Shown here piece after piece: positions 27,006 to 36,233 of a stretch of DNA of 64,000 nt; the stretch's first letter is position 1; each line of letters begins with the position of its first letter. The notes beneath the pieces were generated by a model. The model ran no database searches. It was given only the letters and a program-made list of their open reading frames with translations, and was not told the DNA's origin. The DNA lies in the NCBI GenBank assembly GCA_016235595.1, contig JACRJX010000025.1, forward strand, positions 62,001-126,000, read 5' to 3'. The stretch comes from Verrucomicrobiota bacterium (lineage in GTDB: Bacteria; Verrucomicrobiota; Verrucomicrobiia; CAIQCK01). The translations under genes were made by a program, and so were the position numbers.

Positions 27006-27755
27006 TTATTCCTTCTGTGAATCATTCCAGGCAAAGGCCACTTTTTGTGGACGCCACGGGAAATGCTTTTCCGTCCGCACTTCAACCCTCAATCCCAGTT
27101 CGGCGCGCAACACATCCAAGTGCAGCGGGTTGTAATACACGACACATATCTTCCTGGGCTGCTTGGCCAAGGACTCCCGAATCTGTTTCAGCACCGCAGC
27201 CAGCGTTGCAGCACCGAAGGGGTTGAACATGAAATAAATCGTTCCCAAACTGTAATCCGTCTCGGCGGCGTTCTCCGTCCGAATCTCAATCGACGCGACG
27301 CGCCCTTTCAGGCTGGCCGCGTTTCGTTCCGCAACCTGCGCGAGTGCCGGGTCTATCTCCACACCAACACATTTCCTGATCGGGCACAGCGCGAACATCG
27401 CCAGCGCACGTCCCTTCCCGCACCCGATGTCAAAAAACACGTCCTCCGGGCACGGCTTGACCACCTGCACGATCCTTTTGAGAAGCCAATAGGGAACGGC
27501 TTCGTAGCGCGTGGCATCGGCGCAGACGTCCCTGAACCGGAAGGAGTCCACGGACTCAGTCTCGATTCCGTGGCGCTTGTCGTTCGCGTACCCGAATGAA
27601 TCCCGGAGCATCGAATAGAGCCACATCAAAGCACGGTTTTCCCGCAAAACGCCTCTTATGCTCATGTGATGAAACCTCGTTCCGGAACAAGGAATAACCG
27701 CAATCCGCTGTGGAAGCAAACGAATGGTGTTCAGCAGGACAGCCCTCGACAACAT
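27006..27755 (-). CDS. SAM-dependent class I methyltransferase
   Basis: A 249-residue protein with methyltransferase motif I (VFFDIGCGKGRALAMF), an acidic motif II (CVGVEIDPALAQVAERNA) and a motif IV-like IYFMFNPFG. Substrate unknown. In this cluster it may methylate a sugar, or act on a co-transcribed carrier. An ATG at 27665 (MSIRGVLREN) is an alternative start that would shorten it by 30 residues. It lies between the flippase gene and the FemAB-like gene, 12 bases from the latter. Confidence 0.8.
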   Translation of the reverse strand: MLSRAVLLNTIRLLPQRIAVIPCSGTRFHHMSIRGVLRENRALMWLYSMLRDSFGYANDKRHGIETESVDSFRFRDVCADATRYEAVPYWLLKRIVQVVKPCPEDVFFDIGCGKGRALAMFALCPIRKCVGVEIDPALAQVAERNAASLKGRVASIEIRTENAAETDYSLGTIYFMFNPFGAATLAAVLKQIRESLAKQPRKICVVYYNPLHLDVLRAELGLRVEVRTEKHFPWRPQKVAFAWNDSQKE

Positions 27756-27767
27756 CAGAACACGCGG

Positions 27768-28943
27768 CTACTCGTTCGCATCGTCCCCCCGCTGGCCGGC
27801 CTGTTGGGCCGCGTGCTGACGCCAGACCTTCTTGATCCGGTCAACAAATGGAAGTCGCATCGCCACCGACCTGGCCTGCTTCGCGGCGGCTGATGACATC
27901 GCGATGACCCGGTTCCGAAGCGTCGGCGCGTAAAGCACCACGTCGCATTCCTCCCAGGATTCATCACCAAAACGCTGTTTGTAAAATGCGCTGCCCAGGC
28001 CGAAGTCCACAAACCGCACGCCTTCGCGAATCAACTCCTCCATCAGGTGGGTCAGCAGCAACGACCCGACCTCATGATGCCTCAGCTCGGGATCGTAACC
28101 GGTGTATTCGGAATGAAACGTGTCGCCATAGACGCATCCCATCCAAAATGCCTTCGGCGTACCGGCCAATCGCAGCACATAGCCCCGGAAGCATCCCTTG
28201 ACCGCAAAGATCCTGCATCGGGAGCGGAAGAAGTCGTCATTTCTGAATCCGACTCCCAAGCCGCGTTGAAACGTCTTCCGGGCTATCTGTTCCGCAATCT
28301 CACAGAACGAATCCGTCTGCGCCGGTTCTTTGAAAACCTCGTAGCTGAGCGCCTTTGGAAAATCCTCCTCAATTTTCTTTGCGAGCCGCTTCAGCCAGTA
28401 GCGATGTTTCCTGCTCAAGTTCGCCCAGAACGCGGCCACGTCCTTTGGCAATGTTTTCCGCCAGTGCGCCTGAGGATCCGCCAACAACATGGGAAGAAAA
28501 CGCTTTGGCGCGCTCCGAGCCGTCGCAACGAGCGGGTGATCGGTTCGGATATTACAGAAGAGAACCCGGGCGAAGCGTCCCCCAACCAACTCGTCGCACA
28601 ACCTGCGAATGACAACCGCAGCCATTTCGGGCGACATCGCGCCCAACACGCCTTCCGTGAGAATCTTCAGCGAAGTCATGCGCCCCAACCCGGGAGTCCA
28701 GTAGCCCAGATCAATCGTGGCACGATCCGCCTCCACCCGCCCCACCACGATGCACTTGACGGTGTTGTCCTCTTTGACAGCCATCACCCAGGGACGCGCC
28801 GACACTCCTTGAGTGCCGAGGTAAAGGAAGAAATGCTCCCAATCAACATTCGGGTGGTTCTGTAAACGGCACCAGTCCGCTTTCAAGGCGTTGAGTTCCG
28901 CCACCCCGGTGTAGACACCCAGCGTTATGTTGTTGGCTGTCAC
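27768..28943 (-). CDS. GNAT/FemAB-like acyltransferase (Acetyltransf_6 type), copy 1
   Basis: A 391-residue protein of the FemAB/CelD-BcsL-like group. The recognisable part is the C-terminal GNAT-like half: RLAGTPKAFWMGCVYGDTFHSEYTGYDPELRHHEVGSLLLTHL, then VRFVDFGLGSAFYKQRFGDE. Proteins of this type are common in exosortase-associated EPS loci and are believed to acylate sugars or lipids. It is separated by 7 bases from a second, divergent family member. No signal peptide or membrane helix is visible. Confidence 0.75.
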   Translation of the reverse strand: MTANNITLGVYTGVAELNALKADWCRLQNHPNVDWEHFFLYLGTQGVSARPWVMAVKEDNTVKCIVVGRVEADRATIDLGYWTPGLGRMTSLKILTEGVLGAMSPEMAAVVIRRLCDELVGGRFARVLFCNIRTDHPLVATARSAPKRFLPMLLADPQAHWRKTLPKDVAAFWANLSRKHRYWLKRLAKKIEEDFPKALSYEVFKEPAQTDSFCEIAEQIARKTFQRGLGVGFRNDDFFRSRCRIFAVKGCFRGYVLRLAGTPKAFWMGCVYGDTFHSEYTGYDPELRHHEVGSLLLTHLMEELIREGVRFVDFGLGSAFYKQRFGDESWEECDVVLYAPTLRNRVIAMSSAAAKQARSVAMRLPFVDRIKKVWRQHAAQQAGQRGDDANE

Positions 28944-28950
28944 GCTTGAC

Positions 28951-30168
28951 TCATGCCTCGTCCTTGCCCGCCACTGGCGGCGGGACGGTGTTGGTTCCGC
29001 CGTGGGAAACGGGGTTGAAGAGCCGGTGCAGCCATCTCCTCAACGACTTGAGTGCATCAGTGATTTTCGAGTGCCGTTTCACCCACGCCCGTAACCTCGC
29101 AGGAAACCACGAGTGCGCATGGGCAGGCAGGCCTTTCCACGCGACCAATTCCATGGCGAACCTGCTCCGGTTCGCCCAGAACTGCTTGTATTCGGCATCT
29201 CCAAAAAGGAAATCCAGCACGTGGTCGCCACGGTCGAGGATCGTTTTGACCACGCTGTTCATCATCACCTTGCCCGGCGAAAGCTGGGCGAAAGCTTCGT
29301 CAAACCCGACGCAACTGCAAATGTTCTCCCGTCCGCTATGATAGTTGAGAACGAACGCGATATCCTTGCCGCCGAGAGTCATGAGATACACATCTGCCAG
29401 ATGCAACCGTCCCAGGGCGGGAAGCAGTTCACGATAGTAGGGTGAGCCAAGAGGCTCCTGACCCCGGCGAAACAGCCAGCTTCGCTTCTGAATCGCCGCC
29501 ACCCGATCCACCACCTGCTCGTTGATCTCGTCCCCCTGACACAGGCGAATCTCCACCGCACCAGCCTCCTCCAGTTTCTTGCGTTCCCGTTTCAGGTTGT
29601 AGCGCGCCTTGCTGGACTTGGTGGTGAGGAACTTCTCGTAGCCCTCCGACTCGCAAAGGTAGTGGCAAACGTTTCTGGCCCACGAACAGGAGTTCCAGCC
29701 CAGCGTGCTCAACCGCGCAAGCATCACCGCCAAGCCTTCATCCCGGCACTGGAAATATGGAATATGCAGCAAGCCGCGGGGAAAACAGTCCGCGAACGCC
29801 GTGGCGATGGCTTGAGCCACGTCATCCCGGCCCTGCAATACCAACGGCCCCAGATACGCGAATTGATCAAAGCCGATCGGGTAGATGTGCTCAACCCCCA
29901 GTCTGCGCCTCGTGACGAAAGGCCCAACGCCAACCAACCTGCCCTTCTCACGCACGGTGATCACCGCCAGCGAAGTTCCTTTAGAACAATGCCGCCATGT
30001 AACTTGGTTCCAAGTGAAGGATTGGAACGGACTCGGTTCAAGACAACGATCAAACAACATCCCCCAGTCCTCAGCCAATCCTTCGAAGGTGGCTGCGTCC
30101 GAGATGACTGCGGTCTCCAAGTCAGAAATGATGACCGGCAGCGTTGCCGACGGCAAGGATGAGTGCAT
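28951..30168 (-). CDS. GNAT/FemAB-like acyltransferase (Acetyltransf_6 type), copy 2
   Basis: A 405-residue protein with the same fold as its downstream neighbour but clearly diverged. Family-like elements are SPFQSFTWNQVTWRHCSKG near the N-terminus, KSSKARYNLKRERKKLEE in the middle, and a C-terminal NYHSGRENICSCVGFDEAFAQLSPG followed by LDFLFGDAEYKQFW. This matches the BcsL/CelD-type Acetyltransf_6 family. It is probably a cytoplasmic acyltransferase of the EPS pathway. The N-terminal 40 residues include a weakly conserved lead-in, so the exact start is uncertain. Confidence 0.78.
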   Translation of the reverse strand: MHSSLPSATLPVIISDLETAVISDAATFEGLAEDWGMLFDRCLEPSPFQSFTWNQVTWRHCSKGTSLAVITVREKGRLVGVGPFVTRRRLGVEHIYPIGFDQFAYLGPLVLQGRDDVAQAIATAFADCFPRGLLHIPYFQCRDEGLAVMLARLSTLGWNSCSWARNVCHYLCESEGYEKFLTTKSSKARYNLKRERKKLEEAGAVEIRLCQGDEINEQVVDRVAAIQKRSWLFRRGQEPLGSPYYRELLPALGRLHLADVYLMTLGGKDIAFVLNYHSGRENICSCVGFDEAFAQLSPGKVMMNSVVKTILDRGDHVLDFLFGDAEYKQFWANRSRFAMELVAWKGLPAHAHSWFPARLRAWVKRHSKITDALKSLRRWLHRLFNPVSHGGTNTVPPPVAGKDEA

Positions 30169-30197
30169 CGGGGGCTAGCGAATGTCTGAAAGCCGGA

Positions 30198-31607
30198 TCA
30201 TGTGACAGCCGGCTGAGCCGTGTCCAACGGTCGAGAGGGGCCACCCTCCGACTCCTCGGCACTGCCGGCACTTGCCAGGCTTTCCAAATACTCGGGTTCA
30301 GTCAGACACGAAACGATGGCGAGCGTCAGGTAGTAGAACACGATGACCTGATCGAAATAGGCCACGGAAATAAATGACATCAAGTGGGAAACCATCGCGC
30401 AACCCACCCCCCAGAAGAAGAGCTGCTTCGACCGGTCCACACCCTCCAGCGCCCTGATGGCATTCCCGAGGCGTTTGAAACAGATAACAATGATGACAAC
30501 GAACAGAATGAACTTGCCCAAGCCGCCATTGACGCACTCCAAGACGTATTGGCTGGTGATGTCCGTGTTGTCAGGGTCGTTCGGCAAGGGCGCCGTGGGA
30601 CCCCACTCGGCCGTGTGGCGCGTTCCAAGCAAACACCAATCCGTGAAGTTCTTGATGCACGAATCAATCAGGAAGGAACGGTGATATCCGGTTCCACCGC
30701 TAATCACGCTGATCTTGCCGATGAGCCACCAGATCGGGGTTTTCATGACCGCCTGTATCCCGATCAGCATGAACACAACCCCCCATCGCAGGGGACGCAT
30801 CATATACTTCCACTGCCAGAGAAAGAGGCCAGCCGTGCCCACCAACCATCCCATGAACGGACCGGATGAATAGGACGTCACGAGGATGGCCGAGACACTC
30901 AGCAAACCCACGATCATCCTGCGAGTCCCTGCAACCCTTCGCTCGAAACGATCCCAGAAAAGAACCGCGAACATGGGGAACAAACTGATGGCAAATGTGC
31001 CGGCCAGAATCGGGTGCTCAAACGGTCCCTGGCAGCGAAACCGCTCGTAGCGCTCGAACGGGATCAGAGGCACGCCACCGAACACCGCGAACGGGTTGCG
31101 TTCCATGAAGTTCTCGGCGATCATCGAAATCGCCAAGGGAGCACAAAGCACCGCCATGCCCCGCAGGATGGCCTCAACGTCTTCAAAGTCACGCACCAGG
31201 CAGCGGAACATGAAATAGCTGCCCGCAGCGGTGTAGGCAAAACCCAGACGGTTCTGCCAGACGTCACCTGAGAACTTGAGCAGAACCGCAGCAACGATAC
31301 TCACCACCACCCACCATATGAACACACGGTCCAACTTGTTCAATCGCAGCCCGATGAACTCCCCTCGCACCAGCACGCGCAACCAACCCACGAAGATAAT
31401 GATGCGAAAGATGGGAAAGTGCAGGCCCATGATCACCAACAACTGGCCCAAGGTCATGTAGCAACACACCGCCAACAACGGCAACACCGCATAACGACGT
31501 GGCAGGAAAAAGATCAACAACGCTGCGATAACGAGCATCGTGAAGGAGAACGCGTTCAGCGTTGTCCTTTCCCCAACCCCTTCCAGATATGCAAATGGGT
31601 TTTCCAT
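30198..31607 (-). CDS. O-antigen polymerase/ligase-like membrane protein (Wzy/WaaL fold)
   Basis: A 469-residue membrane protein with about 11-12 helices and a large periplasmic loop in the C-terminal half. The loop region ending CLLGTRHTAEWGPT...NTDITSQYVLECVNGGLGKF, and the earlier ERFRCQGPFEHPILAGTFA, match the Wzy_C/O-antigen ligase superfamily. It should join EPS repeat units in the periplasm, working with the Wzx-like flippase (25569) and the Wzz-like protein (38466). The C-terminal cytoplasmic tail is short and acidic. Confidence 0.82.
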   Translation of the reverse strand: MENPFAYLEGVGERTTLNAFSFTMLVIAALLIFFLPRRYAVLPLLAVCCYMTLGQLLVIMGLHFPIFRIIIFVGWLRVLVRGEFIGLRLNKLDRVFIWWVVVSIVAAVLLKFSGDVWQNRLGFAYTAAGSYFMFRCLVRDFEDVEAILRGMAVLCAPLAISMIAENFMERNPFAVFGGVPLIPFERYERFRCQGPFEHPILAGTFAISLFPMFAVLFWDRFERRVAGTRRMIVGLLSVSAILVTSYSSGPFMGWLVGTAGLFLWQWKYMMRPLRWGVVFMLIGIQAVMKTPIWWLIGKISVISGGTGYHRSFLIDSCIKNFTDWCLLGTRHTAEWGPTAPLPNDPDNTDITSQYVLECVNGGLGKFILFVVIIVICFKRLGNAIRALEGVDRSKQLFFWGVGCAMVSHLMSFISVAYFDQVIVFYYLTLAIVSCLTEPEYLESLASAGSAEESEGGPSRPLDTAQPAVT

Positions 31608-31724
31608 GCAAACAGCTCGTTAATTGCTAATTCTTAGCCCGCCCCCGACCTTGGCGCAAGTCTGCAAACGGACGCCGGCCGCCCTTTGGCCGAAACGCCA
31701 CAGCCACGCTCCTGCGCAGCTTCC

Positions 31725-33416
31725 TTATTTGACGTTGTAAGCGCCGATGTCCCAGCCTTGGCTTGGGGAGCGAGGCTGATTGTCTTTGTCCACCGTAAAC
31801 AAGTGACTCAGATTGGTGCCCGCGTTCATGCACGGCGAGCCGGCCATCAGATGCAGGTCGTTCAGGTTGCTGTTCATGCCGATCCCTGAACTGATATCCA
31901 CGAACTTCGGATCCGCAAGAATACCATGGGGTTCCCAACCCCAGTCGCTTCTGGCTTGCGCCAGCGTTGCATAGCCCTTGCCGCTCGGCAGGGCGCGCAG
32001 CATGACAAACTGGTCCGCGCGAGGCGTGAAGTAGCAATTGTAATCCATCACTTTGGGAGAGCTCTTTGTGTCGTAAATCATCACCGAGAACGCCGCATCC
32101 GGGGTGGCCTTGTAGAAAAGATTGTTCAGAATCTTGATGTCGCCCTTGTCCACATCGCATCCCTTGGTCACCGTCCTCAGCATGATGGCATAGGTCGCGT
32201 CATAGAAGGTGTTGTTGTAGATCTCAAAGTTGATGGGCGTGTCCACTCCCTCATAGGGGCCGTCCTGGACATAGATCGCGCCATCCCCATGCAACGAGTT
32301 GACAAAGACATTATTGTAGATTTGGACGTTGCCTCCCATTCCGGTCAGGAAGATCATCGCCGTTCCCCCGCCTTTCGTCGCGTTCTGGTAAAAGAAGTTG
32401 GAATGCAGCCGAATCACGCCATACGTGCGGTTGCGATAATTAGACACCCCCAGAATGATCCCATCCGTATGGGGGTTCGATCCACCCCCTTTCCAGTTGA
32501 CGCGGTCGTATTCCGTAAAATCATGGAACTGGCAATGGCTCACTGTGATGTCGTCCAGCGTTGTGTTATTCGCGCTCGATGACAGCTCGATCAGCCAGCG
32601 CATGTAGTGGTGGAAGTTGCAGTCCGAGATCACCACTTTTCGCGCAGATTTGTTTTTCCCGTATTGTCCCGGCGATATGCGGATGCCTTTCTCCATGCGG
32701 GTAAACTCGCAGTTGGAAACCGTCAGACCGTCCACACCAAAGGCGTAGATGCCAAAGCCCCCCAGACCGGTCCGAAAAGACGCCGGAGGACCATTCGTCC
32801 AAATCCCCAGTTCATGGAAGTAGCAGTCACGTATCTCCACCTGGGTGGCGTCGCGCAAATACACTCCATAGCCGACGCTGTATGGAAGTTGTTGTTTGTT
32901 GGTAACGTAATCTTGAAGATTCGGGACTCCACCCAGGCGCGTCAGTTCAAAATTCCTGATGACAACGTGGCTGACACTGGTATCGGTTTGAAAACCGTAA
33001 CGACGCGCATCGTCATTGATGTTCTCGCCGTCAATCACTGCCTTGCCTTTGCCCCAGTCGGCCAATGAATTGCCGTCGTAAGTGATCGGCGCGCCAGGGG
33101 CTCCATTGAAATTCAAGTGAATCGTGCTCTCATAGTGAACCCCTCCCTTGAACCTGACGGTATCACCGGCACCCAGGATCGTCGTTTTCGACACAAAGGC
33201 GGCGCTCGCGTCCCCCGGACAATGCCTCCAGGGAGTCGTCTGGGAGCGGCCATCGTTGCTGTCCACGCCATTCTTGAAGTCAACATAGTAGGTGTTCGCA
33301 CCGCCGCCACCGCTCGGAGCCGGTGGAGCGCCAGCGTCGGCGCCTTCACAGAAACCAACGCCCAACACAAACGCGAGCAACAGTAACCTGCCCGCTGAAA
33401 AATCAGATCGCATCAT
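31725..33416 (-). CDS. Exported right-handed parallel beta-helix protein
   Basis: About 563 residues from the ATG at 33416 (or 33413). The frame is open further upstream, but that part overlaps the glycosyltransferase gene. It has a signal peptide (LLLLAFVLGVGF), a Gly/Pro-rich linker, then the ANTYYVDFKNGVDSNDGRS start seen in polysaccharide lyases/epimerases with right-handed beta-helices. Repeated N-x-F-x-x-N-x-x-x-G-like rungs follow (VIRNFELTRLG, VSNCEFTRMEKG, ISDCNFHHY). No catalytic triad can be assigned. It may cut or epimerise the secreted polysaccharide during export, as alginate lyase-like proteins do in other EPS loci. Confidence 0.8.
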   Translation of the reverse strand: MMRSDFSAGRLLLLAFVLGVGFCEGADAGAPPAPSGGGGANTYYVDFKNGVDSNDGRSQTTPWRHCPGDASAAFVSKTTILGAGDTVRFKGGVHYESTIHLNFNGAPGAPITYDGNSLADWGKGKAVIDGENINDDARRYGFQTDTSVSHVVIRNFELTRLGGVPNLQDYVTNKQQLPYSVGYGVYLRDATQVEIRDCYFHELGIWTNGPPASFRTGLGGFGIYAFGVDGLTVSNCEFTRMEKGIRISPGQYGKNKSARKVVISDCNFHHYMRWLIELSSSANNTTLDDITVSHCQFHDFTEYDRVNWKGGGSNPHTDGIILGVSNYRNRTYGVIRLHSNFFYQNATKGGGTAMIFLTGMGGNVQIYNNVFVNSLHGDGAIYVQDGPYEGVDTPINFEIYNNTFYDATYAIMLRTVTKGCDVDKGDIKILNNLFYKATPDAAFSVMIYDTKSSPKVMDYNCYFTPRADQFVMLRALPSGKGYATLAQARSDWGWEPHGILADPKFVDISSGIGMNSNLNDLHLMAGSPCMNAGTNLSHLFTVDKDNQPRSPSQGWDIGAYNVK

Positions 33417-33435
33417 ATTTCCAATCTTTTTCAAA

Positions 33436-34335
33436 CTACCGGCTTTCGTGACTGGCCAACGCCTGGCGAGACCGTCTCCACGGAAACAACCGCGCCCGCT
33501 GCTCGGCGCGAACCATGCGCACCACCTTCGGAGACAACACGCGAGGCCGGCGACCGAGCACGCAGCCCGCATAGCCACAGATTCTGGCCACTGCCCCGAT
33601 CAGGAACGGCTGCTCCCGGAATCGGAACGCGCATTTGAGAATTTCAAACAACGGGTCATTGCCGATGGCGTAATCCCTCAATCCCATCTGCCATTTTCGC
33701 CGGAGCTGGTTGCCTTCACCCACATTGCGAGGCTTCAGGTGCTCCATGATCAGGTCCGGAAACGTCTGGGTATGATATCCGTTGGCCCGCGCCACGCAAC
33801 AGGTGATCGCATCCCATCCGCCCTCCGGGATCGGCGCCAGTCCTCCCAGCGACTCGAAACACTCCCGACGGAAAAACTGGGCGGCACCCGAAATGTCCTT
33901 GAGGTATTGCCGCTGCCACGGCGTTTTCCCGTCGATGACGTCCAGCACCCGACCTCCTGCCAACCCCAACTGTGGATCGGCATCAAAACGGGAAATCAGA
34001 GTGGCGAAGTAGTCTGGCTTGAAACGCACATCGGCGTCCAACAACCCGATGAAACCGTAGTCCTTCGTCGTCAGCGCCCTGTATCCGGCCTCATCCGCAT
34101 GCACCACTGCGGCAAAATTACGCGGGCCGGTGACCGGCTGCTTCAAAAGCTTGATGAACGAATGCTCTCGCGCGCAGCGATCAACGATCTCCTCCGTCCG
34201 GTCGGTCGAACCATTGCTGACAATGATCCATTCCCGTGGCAGCAGCGTCTGGGCCAGCACGGACTGGAGGGTGATCTCAATCGTGGCCTCCTCGTTGCAG
34301 ACCGGCGTTACCAGTACATAAGAAGCGTCTTTCAT
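33436..34335 (-). CDS. Family 2 glycosyltransferase
   Basis: About 299 residues from the ATG at 34335 (MKDASYVLVTPVCNEE); the frame is open upstream but overlaps the next gene. It has a GT-A fold with the N-terminal nucleotide-binding VTPVCNEEATIEITLQSVL, SNGSTDRTEEI, and the DxD motif in GFIGLLDADVRF. A later GGWDAITCCVARANGYHT region is of acceptor-binding type. It adds a sugar to the growing lipid-linked EPS unit on the cytoplasmic face. It lies in a run of glycosyltransferase and deacetylase genes with overlaps of a few bases. Confidence 0.88.
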   Translation of the reverse strand: MKDASYVLVTPVCNEEATIEITLQSVLAQTLLPREWIIVSNGSTDRTEEIVDRCAREHSFIKLLKQPVTGPRNFAAVVHADEAGYRALTTKDYGFIGLLDADVRFKPDYFATLISRFDADPQLGLAGGRVLDVIDGKTPWQRQYLKDISGAAQFFRRECFESLGGLAPIPEGGWDAITCCVARANGYHTQTFPDLIMEHLKPRNVGEGNQLRRKWQMGLRDYAIGNDPLFEILKCAFRFREQPFLIGAVARICGYAGCVLGRRPRVLSPKVVRMVRAEQRARLFPWRRSRQALASHESR

Positions 34336-34348
34336 CCGTCGAACTGCC

Positions 34349-35320
34349 TCATCGAGCACTGACTGTTTCTTTTTCGTCGCCAAAAGCCCAGCGCAGCACG
34401 GCGGTCCATTTGCCGAGAGCTGACCTGACCCGCTTTTGGCGAGGGCCGGACGGCACCAGCAAGCACAGCAAGGCCAGCACACAAGTCCGTGAGACAGCCT
34501 TCGCGGCCAGACAAGCGCGATACATCGCAGCCCGAACCGGGCCTCGTTGGGTTCGAAAAAATCGCCAGCCCGATTCAGCCATCATGACGCTGGAGAATTT
34601 GCTGTATTCTCCTCCACTGCTCTGGCCGCCGTGATGGACCACCGCCGCCGCGGGCACATAGTAGTTCTTCCAACCGGCTTTGCGAACCTTGAGACAGTAG
34701 TCCATGTCCTCATAGTACATGAAATACTCCTCGTTAAACCCACCGACTTTTTCGAACAACGCACGAGGCGTCATCAAACACGCCCCGGAGATTCCCTCAA
34801 CCTCTGCCGGAGCCGGGATCTTGGCATACAACGGAGCCGTGCCCCATAAACGCGACCGGGGAAACCACTTCCTGAGAAGGTCGGCATCTAGAACCTGATT
34901 GGCAATCGTGGGGAAACTCTGGAGACAGCTTGTTTGCAGCGTACCGTCGCTGTTCAAGAGGTGCGCGCCCAAAGCGCCCGCCTCGGGCAGGGACACAGCC
35001 GCTTCATGGAGTTTGTTGATGGCAGGACCGCGCAACTCGGTGTCCGGATTCAGGAAGACCAAGAAGCGACCCGTCGCCTGCACGGCCGCCACGTTGTTTC
35101 CCCTGGCAAATCCCAGATTCTTGTCGCTCTGGATGAAACCAACGTAGGGAAACTCCTGCGCCAACATCTCGCCGCAGCCGTCAAATGATCCGCTGTCCAG
35201 CACCACGATCTCCACGTCGAGTTCGCGCGTATTCTCCTCAATGGAACGAATGCACTTCCGCACGAAAGCCGCGGATTTCCAATTGACGATGATGATTGAG
35301 ACGTCCACGTCAGTTGTCAC
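34349..35320 (-). CDS. Family 2 glycosyltransferase, rhamnosyltransferase-like
   Basis: About 323 residues if started at the GTG at 35320, which lies over the end of the deacetylase gene; a second GTG at 35308 is possible. It has VSIIIVNWKSAAFVRKC at the N-terminus, NPDTELRG as the DxD-type site, ISGACLMTPRALFEKVGGF and YYEDMDYCLKVRKAG, the pattern of WbbL/rhamnosyltransferase-type GT2 enzymes. The frame is open to 35500, but that region is the end of the deacetylase gene in another frame. Donor and acceptor unknown. Confidence 0.88.
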   Translation of the reverse strand: MTTDVDVSIIIVNWKSAAFVRKCIRSIEENTRELDVEIVVLDSGSFDGCGEMLAQEFPYVGFIQSDKNLGFARGNNVAAVQATGRFLVFLNPDTELRGPAINKLHEAAVSLPEAGALGAHLLNSDGTLQTSCLQSFPTIANQVLDADLLRKWFPRSRLWGTAPLYAKIPAPAEVEGISGACLMTPRALFEKVGGFNEEYFMYYEDMDYCLKVRKAGWKNYYVPAAAVVHHGGQSSGGEYSKFSSVMMAESGWRFFRTQRGPVRAAMYRACLAAKAVSRTCVLALLCLLVPSGPRQKRVRSALGKWTAVLRWAFGDEKETVSAR

Positions 35321-36191
35321 TCCGGACCGTCTCTCGCGAGAGAGACGCGAATCGTTTGAGGGTCTTGAACAGCCGCTGGGGCACAGACAGCCAATCGTAA
35401 GCGCCGTCAAGCTTGGCTTTGAGAAGCGCCTGATCATCGCTGCCGTTCGCCGGCAGGCGGGGAATGGCAAACCGGTCGGTGTTGCCATGCGCCCGGCCAA
35501 TGTCTGTGGTCACGCAGCATTCGTAGCCCGTTTCCCGAAGAAGCCGGCCAAGATGGCTCGCAAAATCCCGGTTAGCCCGCGGAAACGCATAAGGATAGGC
35601 GAACGACGTCACACGAACGCCCAAGTGTTGTTCGATCTCGTTTTTCGAATCGCGCACTTCCTTTTCAACCTCTTCCCACGCCAGATGGACAAGCTCCGGA
35701 TGGTTGACGGTGTGAGAGCCGAACTCGACTCCCGCCTGCTGCAATTCCCGAACCTCATCCCAAGTCAAGCACTCGTGCGCCTTGAAACGAACCGGCTCTT
35801 TCCCGATGAACGCCGTCGGCAGGAAGACGGTGGCGCCAAACCCGTGTTGTCGCAGGATTGGAAATGCCGCCGTTCGAAAATCACGAAACCCGTCGTCGAA
35901 CGTGAGTACGACGATCTTCCGACGATCGGACTTCTCGCTGCCATGCATCTGCAAGCCTGCCTTCAGGCTCACCACTTCCCACCCTTCCGCATGCAACAGC
36001 GCCATGTGCTCGGCAAACACCTTCGGGTGGGTGGCTGTACGGTAGTAGGGAGACACATCCGCTTCCGACTGATCCGACACACTGTGATACATCAACACGG
36101 GCAGGCGAAACTCGCGCGTTCCTCCAACCACTTTTCGCAGCGGTTGGAAGAAGCACAGGGTCAGCAGGCGATCCAGTCGTGGTAATGACAT
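35310..36191 (-). CDS. Polysaccharide deacetylase (NodB/CE4 family)
   Basis: A 293-residue protein with CE4 motifs: VLTFDDGFRDFR (metal/catalytic aspartates), FGSHTVNHPELVHL (the two metal histidines) and FAYPYAFPRANRDF. It is therefore a likely metal-dependent N-deacetylase acting on N-acetylated sugars. In XrtA/PEP-CTERM-type loci a deacetylase of this kind stands in this position and is proposed to act on the exopolysaccharide. No signal peptide is evident, so it is probably cytoplasmic or membrane-associated. Its stop overlaps the start of the following glycosyltransferase. Confidence 0.87.
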   Translation of the reverse strand: MSLPRLDRLLTLCFFQPLRKVVGGTREFRLPVLMYHSVSDQSEADVSPYYRTATHPKVFAEHMALLHAEGWEVVSLKAGLQMHGSEKSDRRKIVVLTFDDGFRDFRTAAFPILRQHGFGATVFLPTAFIGKEPVRFKAHECLTWDEVRELQQAGVEFGSHTVNHPELVHLAWEEVEKEVRDSKNEIEQHLGVRVTSFAYPYAFPRANRDFASHLGRLLRETGYECCVTTDIGRAHGNTDRFAIPRLPANGSDDQALLKAKLDGAYDWLSVPQRLFKTLKRFASLSRETVRSDN

Positions 36192-36233
36192 GGGCTAAAC
36201 GCTGGAGTTACAGGCGGAATGATGGCGTATCTC